From an uncultured Coriobacteriaceae bacterium (GTDB taxonomy: Bacteria > Actinomycetota > Coriobacteriia > Coriobacteriales > Atopobiaceae): a DNA stretch of 39,655 nt. Positions 36,101 to 39,655 of the stretch are shown here, in pieces (positions within the stretch are counted from its first letter, which is position 1; each line of letters begins with the position of its first letter). A model generated the notes under the pieces. That model searched no databases. It was given only the letters and a program-made list of their open reading frames with translations, and was not told the DNA's origin. The translations under genes were made by a program, and so were the position numbers. Location: assembly GCA_902777325.1 (NCBI GenBank), contig CACYTH010000014.1, positions 1 through 39,655 on the forward strand, written 5' to 3'.

Positions 36101-36894
36101 ATGACGACAGGACGACATACCCAGCAGCGAAGCGTACCCGAGGAATTCGAGCGCTACCTTGCCTGGCTTATCAGCTCTCCAAGAGAGCGCTGGTCCGATA
36201 CGCAGCTAAAGCGTGGCACCTTCCTGCGGAGATGTTCGATGGCTCCCTTTTTCGCCACCAAAAGGCGATGCTTGACGAGGTGCAGGCCGCCCTGGAGGGA
36301 GGCTTCGTCGCCAAGGAACCTCCGATGATGTTCCTTGCGGCACGCTTCAGCGAGGCAAACAACCGCATCCAGCCTATGGGGGTTGACTTCGACGAGGAGG
36401 CGATTCTCGGCAGGTCGCACTACGCATGCGGCGGGGATGAGTGGCAACGACAGCTACGGCGGCTCTACCTCCTTGCGTGCAGGTGGGGGTCGATCCATGC
36501 GCTGCTCTATGTGGCGTGGCTCCTCGATACAGGGCGCAAGCCTGAGCTGTTTGCGAGGGACATGCGCTTGGCCCAGCGCTTCCTTGCGCAGGCGCGCGCA
36601 GCGGGAGGGGCGCTCGAAGCGCCGCTGTTTCCCGAGCTCTCCTTCATGGAAGACTCGGAATATGACACCTACACCATTACCGATGAGCTGGAGTTTTACG
36701 AAGAAAACTATGGTCGGCCAGCAGGGGAGCACCCTCGACCCGAGCCAGACTGGCACCAGTGGCATGACTTCCTCTCGGAGCTCGACGACCTGCAGGAGGC
36801 ATGGCTGTGGCCCGAGCGCGAGCGTCCGGACTTTGAGGCCTGGTGTGCCGCGAAGGGGATGGTGGTGTGCAAGGAGGCACCCGAAGAGGGGTAG
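36101..36894 (+). pseudogene. Unknown gene, apparently frameshifted near its 5' end
   Basis: No family is recognised. A strong start (GGAGG, then ATG 36101) opens a frame reading MTTGRHTQQRSVPEEFERYLA, whose sense is lost after ~36150. From about 36156 another frame (shift equivalent to one missing base) carries protein-like sequence (YQLSKRALVRYAAKAW...) to TAG 36894. That second frame is open from 36073, but its beginning is arginine-rich and has no ribosome site. Joined, the product would be ~263 residues, acidic and Trp-rich at the end (WHQWHDFLSELDDL), with no membrane segment. This could be a real frameshift, a sequencing error, or a shorter gene starting inside, e.g. at MFDGSLF. It lies between the repeat protein and tsaBD; TATGAT at 36041-36046 is a possible -10. 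Confidence 0.55.
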
Positions 36895-37059
36895 TGTCGT
36901 GCGGCGGCCGTGCCTGCGTGGTGCATCCTCCCATTTGTGGCGCGTGTGAAGCATCTGCCTGCCACCCATTGGCGCCGAGGTGGAAGACTACACTAGCATG
37001 CGTTTAATCCCCCTGCCGGCCGCGGCGTGCGCGGTTGACGGAAGCACAGGTGATGCCTT

Positions 37060-39516
37060 ATGGCGACGTCTTCGCCACTCATTGTTCTTGCCCTCGACAC
37101 CTCTACCGACATGCTCTGCTGCGCCGTGGCCGAGTGGACCCCGCGCGCTGGCGGCGCTGACGTGCGCGTTCTCGCGCAGGGCGACCATCTCTGCCGTCGC
37201 CAGACCAACGTGGAGCTCACGGCCACGGCGCTCGACTGCCTGGCGCGCGTCGGCCTCACCATGGATGACGTGGACGAGGTGCTGGTCGGGCGTGGCCCCG
37301 GATCGTTCACGGGCGTGCGCATTGGCATTGCCACGGCCAAGGGCCTCAGCTGCGGGCTGGGCGTGCCGCTCTATGGGGCCTCGACGCTCGACGCCGCGGC
37401 GTGGAACGCGTGGGCCGGAGGCGTGCGCGGCATGCTGGGCGTGGCCGCCGACGCCATGCGCGGCGAGGTGTATCCCGGCATCTACAAGCTGGGTGAGGCG
37501 GGCCCCGTGCGGACCTTTGTGGCCGAGACCGTGGTCAAAGCGCAGGCGTGCATGGACGAGTGGGCCGCCCGCTCCGATGCGGGCGAGCTGACGCTGACCG
37601 GTGACGGCCTCAAGAAGTACCAGGCGCGCTTTGCCGAGGCGGGCCTCGAGCGCGTGGCGCCCGAGGACGTGTGGCATCCCTCGTCGGAGGGCCTGCTGCA
37701 CGCGGCCGCGGCGTCCGAGCGCCATGACGTGCGCGACAGCGGAGACCCAGCCCTGGTGCTGCCGGTCTACACGCGCCTGTCGGATGCGGAGGAGGCCGAG
37801 CGCGAGCGTCTGGGCCTGGGTAAGAGCGGGTTTGTCGAGGGTTCCGGCGTTGCCGAGGAGCTTGCGGGCATCCATACGCAGCTGCGCCCCATGTCCGTGA
37901 ACGACATCGTGCAGGTAGAGGCGCTCGAGGGCACCGCGTTTGCGGGCGGCGTCCATCGTCCGTGGCTGGCGCCCATGTTTGAGGAGGAGCTCTCCCAGCC
38001 GGGCCGCACGTGGTGGGTGGCGCACGACCGTGGGCAGATCATCGGCTTCGCCGGCGGTCTTCTCGCTGGCGACCGCCTTGAGGTGCTCGACGTGGCTGTG
38101 GCGCCCGAGCGCAGGCACGAGGGCATTGCCAGCCGTCTTCTGGCGCGCCTGGCCTACGACGGGCAGACCCTGGGCGCCTCCGAGATCTCGCTTGAGGTGC
38201 ACGAGGGTAACGCTGCCGCGCGCGGTCTGTACGAGAGCCTGGGCTTTATGCAGGTGGGCCTGCGCCGCGACTACTACGGACCCGGCAACCATGCCCTGAT
38301 CCTGACCGCCATGCTGCCACTGGCCTTTGACACGGCGCGCGTGGGCGAGCGTCCCGAGCCGCGTGCGTCGGTCCGCCCGTGGCCTATCGTGCCGAGTCCC
38401 CGCACCGCTGGACAGCAGCAGGCCATCGAGGAGGCAGGTCCGCTGGTTCTCGCCATCGAGAGCAGCTGCGACGAGACCGCCCTTGCCATCATCGACGGCA
38501 AGGGAACCATCTGCGCCAACGTGGTGGCGACCCAGATCGACTTCCATGCGCGCTTTGGCGGCGTGGTGCCCGAGATTGCAAGCCGCAAGCACACCGAGGC
38601 GATCGTCGGCGTGTTTGAGGAGACGCTCGCGCTGGCGGGCCAGCACTTTGGCGTGGACACGCTGACGCCAGCAGACCTTGCTGCCGTGGGCGTTACCGCA
38701 GGTCCGGGCCTTGTGGGCGCGCTCGTGGTGGGCGTCGCCTTTGCCAAGGGACTCTGCGCCGCAACCGGTCTGCCGCTGGTGCCGGTGCACCATCTGGAGG
38801 GACACCTGCTGGCCAACCTCTTTGAGACGCCCGACCTCGAGCCGCCCTTTGTGGCGAGCCTGGTGTCCGGTGGCAACACCATGCTGGTGCATGTGCGCGC
38901 CTGGGGTGACTACGAGATTCTTGGCCAGACCATCGACGATGCGGTGGGCGAGGCCTTCGACAAGGTGGCCAAGGCGCTGGGGCTTGGGTATCCTGGCGGT
39001 CCCGTGATCAGCAAGCTGGCCGCGCAGGGCAACGCGCGCGCCATCAACTTCCCGCGCGCCATGATGCACAGCGGCGACTATCGCTTCTCGCTCTCTGGTC
39101 TCAAGACGGCGGTCATCACCTACATCCAGGGCGAGAACAAGGCCGGTCGTCCGATCAACCTGCCCGACCTGGCGGCGAGCTTCCAGGCTGCGGTGGTGGA
39201 CGTGCAGGTGGCCAAGGCCGCAAAGGCCGTCGAGGAGACGGGCGTGTCCGACTTCTGCGTGGGTGGAGGCGTGGCTGCCAACCCGGCGCTGCGTGCCGCG
39301 TACCAGAAGCGCTTTGGCAAGATGGGCGTGCGTGTGACGGTTCCGCCGATGGTGGTCTGCGGCGACAATGGCGCGATGATCGCGCTTGCGGTGCTGCGCA
39401 ACCTTCGTGCTGGCGTGACGGCTCCGCTGACGCTGGATCCCGCTCCCAATGCGCGCCTAGGCGAGTGGAGCTGCACCGAGCCGCCTGTGGTCGGCCCCGG
39501 CTGGCCGCAGCGCTAG
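37060..39516 (+). CDS. tsaD: TsaB-RimI-TsaD triple fusion protein
   Basis: An 818-residue single chain of three enzymes usually encoded separately. Residues ~1-250 are TsaB (LALDTSTDMLCCAVAE, GRGPGSFTGVRIG), the TsaD dimerisation partner. Residues ~270-445 are a RimI-type GNAT acetyltransferase (VLDVAVAPERRHEGIASRLL at ~341-360) that acetylates the N-terminus of S18 in model bacteria. Residues ~460-818 are TsaD (LAIESSCDETALAI, SRKHTEAI, HHLEGHLLANL, SGGNTMLVHV, YPGGPVISKLA, CVGGGVAANPALR), the t6A transferase with its metal site. ATG 37060 has AGGTGAT at 6 nt. With TsaE upstream, the window has three of the four t6A proteins; TsaC/Sua5 is not here. The fusion fixes TsaB:TsaD at 1:1. Confidence 0.96.
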   Translation: MATSSPLIVLALDTSTDMLCCAVAEWTPRAGGADVRVLAQGDHLCRRQTNVELTATALDCLARVGLTMDDVDEVLVGRGPGSFTGVRIGIATAKGLSCGLGVPLYGASTLDAAAWNAWAGGVRGMLGVAADAMRGEVYPGIYKLGEAGPVRTFVAETVVKAQACMDEWAARSDAGELTLTGDGLKKYQARFAEAGLERVAPEDVWHPSSEGLLHAAAASERHDVRDSGDPALVLPVYTRLSDAEEAERERLGLGKSGFVEGSGVAEELAGIHTQLRPMSVNDIVQVEALEGTAFAGGVHRPWLAPMFEEELSQPGRTWWVAHDRGQIIGFAGGLLAGDRLEVLDVAVAPERRHEGIASRLLARLAYDGQTLGASEISLEVHEGNAAARGLYESLGFMQVGLRRDYYGPGNHALILTAMLPLAFDTARVGERPEPRASVRPWPIVPSPRTAGQQQAIEEAGPLVLAIESSCDETALAIIDGKGTICANVVATQIDFHARFGGVVPEIASRKHTEAIVGVFEETLALAGQHFGVDTLTPADLAAVGVTAGPGLVGALVVGVAFAKGLCAATGLPLVPVHHLEGHLLANLFETPDLEPPFVASLVSGGNTMLVHVRAWGDYEILGQTIDDAVGEAFDKVAKALGLGYPGGPVISKLAAQGNARAINFPRAMMHSGDYRFSLSGLKTAVITYIQGENKAGRPINLPDLAASFQAAVVDVQVAKAAKAVEETGVSDFCVGGGVAANPALRAAYQKRFGKMGVRVTVPPMVVCGDNGAMIALAVLRNLRAGVTAPLTLDPAPNARLGEWSCTEPPVVGPGWPQR

Positions 39517-39546
39517 CAAGAAGCTCGGTGGAGACGCGGGCTGGGG

Positions 39547-39591
39547 CGGGGTGGGACAGGGGACGTGGGACGGGGTGGGACAGGGGACGTG
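39547..39591 (+). repeat. 21-bp tandem direct repeat
   Basis: A 21-bp unit (CGGGGTGGGACAGGGGACGT plus G) occurs at 39547-39567 and again at 39571-39591, separated by 3 nt. The second copy is also the outer part of the long inverted repeat. Confidence 0.9.
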
Positions 39592-39655
39592 CCTGGTGTC
39601 CCACCCCAGCTCCGCAGGGTGGGACACCAGGCACGTCCCCTGTCCCACCCCGTCC
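39568..39655. repeat. 38-bp perfect inverted repeat at the window edge
   Basis: Arms 39568-39605 and 39618-39655 are exact reverse complements around a 12-nt spacer (CCAGCTCCGCAG). The right arm is cut by the end of the window, so it may be longer. It lies just after tsaD. There is no T run, so it is not an ordinary terminator. The GGGACAGGGGACGTG words resemble the repeat cluster at 28.2 kb. Confidence 0.92.

Noticed and set aside
39547..39655. CRISPR array at the right edge
   Set aside because: Two tandem 21-bp units 3 nt apart plus an inverted copy do not have repeat-spacer spacing, and no cas genes are present.

Overview
The window reads as a GC-rich chromosomal segment of an anaerobic, fermentative actinobacterium. 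My best guess is class Coriobacteriia, Olsenella/Atopobium-like. That is an inference from protein style, from a single-chain TsaB-RimI-TsaD fusion, from AdhE plus a PTS as energy metabolism, and from dense, short-spaced housekeeping genes; no database search was run. Thirty protein-coding loci are supported (one of them frameshifted), with one 5S rRNA end, one tmRNA and one glmS ribozyme. Stop codons are strikingly skewed: 19 TAG, 9 TAA and only 2 TGA.

Layout. Positions 1-100 are the 3' end of a 5S rRNA and a strong rrn terminator. An AT-rich, gene-free stretch follows, then a 1020-residue NTPase/SARP-type regulator (430-3492). From 3615 to 11799 lie secA, prfB (RF2), ftsE, ftsX and rnr. From 11892 to 14436 come a helical-repeat protein, smpB, a flavin-reductase-like protein and, on the minus strand, the tmRNA gene ssrA, so the trans-translation set (tmRNA, SmpB, RNase R) is clustered. 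Downstream of ssrA a 200-bp segment carries a duplicated tmRNA 3' end and can be drawn as a branched RNA. A short rubredoxin-like protein (-) and a patatin-like hydrolase (+) diverge near 14.7 kb. Then come rplM-rpsI, glmM, a HAD phosphatase and a convergent membrane-anchored polysaccharide deacetylase.

From 20.2 to 28.1 kb is a carbon/fermentation block: a complete mannitol-type PTS EIICBA (-), divergent from a SorE-like sugar-phosphate dehydrogenase and a DeoR regulator, then adhE and an APH-fold kinase. From 28.4 to 39.5 kb runs a cell-wall/tRNA-modification block: glmS under a clear glmS ribozyme, a degenerate acpS, nnr, alr, a type-4 uracil-DNA glycosylase, tsaE, two unknown genes (one frameshifted) that interrupt the cluster, and tsaB-rimI-tsaD as one protein. 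The window ends in a 38-bp perfect inverted repeat.

How the parts fit: GlmS and GlmM together feed UDP-GlcNAc for peptidoglycan, with GlmS output under ribozyme feedback. Alr supplies D-alanine. SecA, FtsEX and the deacetylase act at the envelope. The PTS, the dehydrogenase and AdhE suggest hexitol uptake with disposal of reducing equivalents to ethanol. RF2, tmRNA, SmpB and RNase R handle termination and ribosome rescue. The features most worth checking are the RNA elements (glmS ribozyme, the post-ssrA structure), the AcpS homologue lacking its metal ligands, the RF2 with an altered stop-codon tripeptide, and the recurrent TGCTA extended -10 motif.
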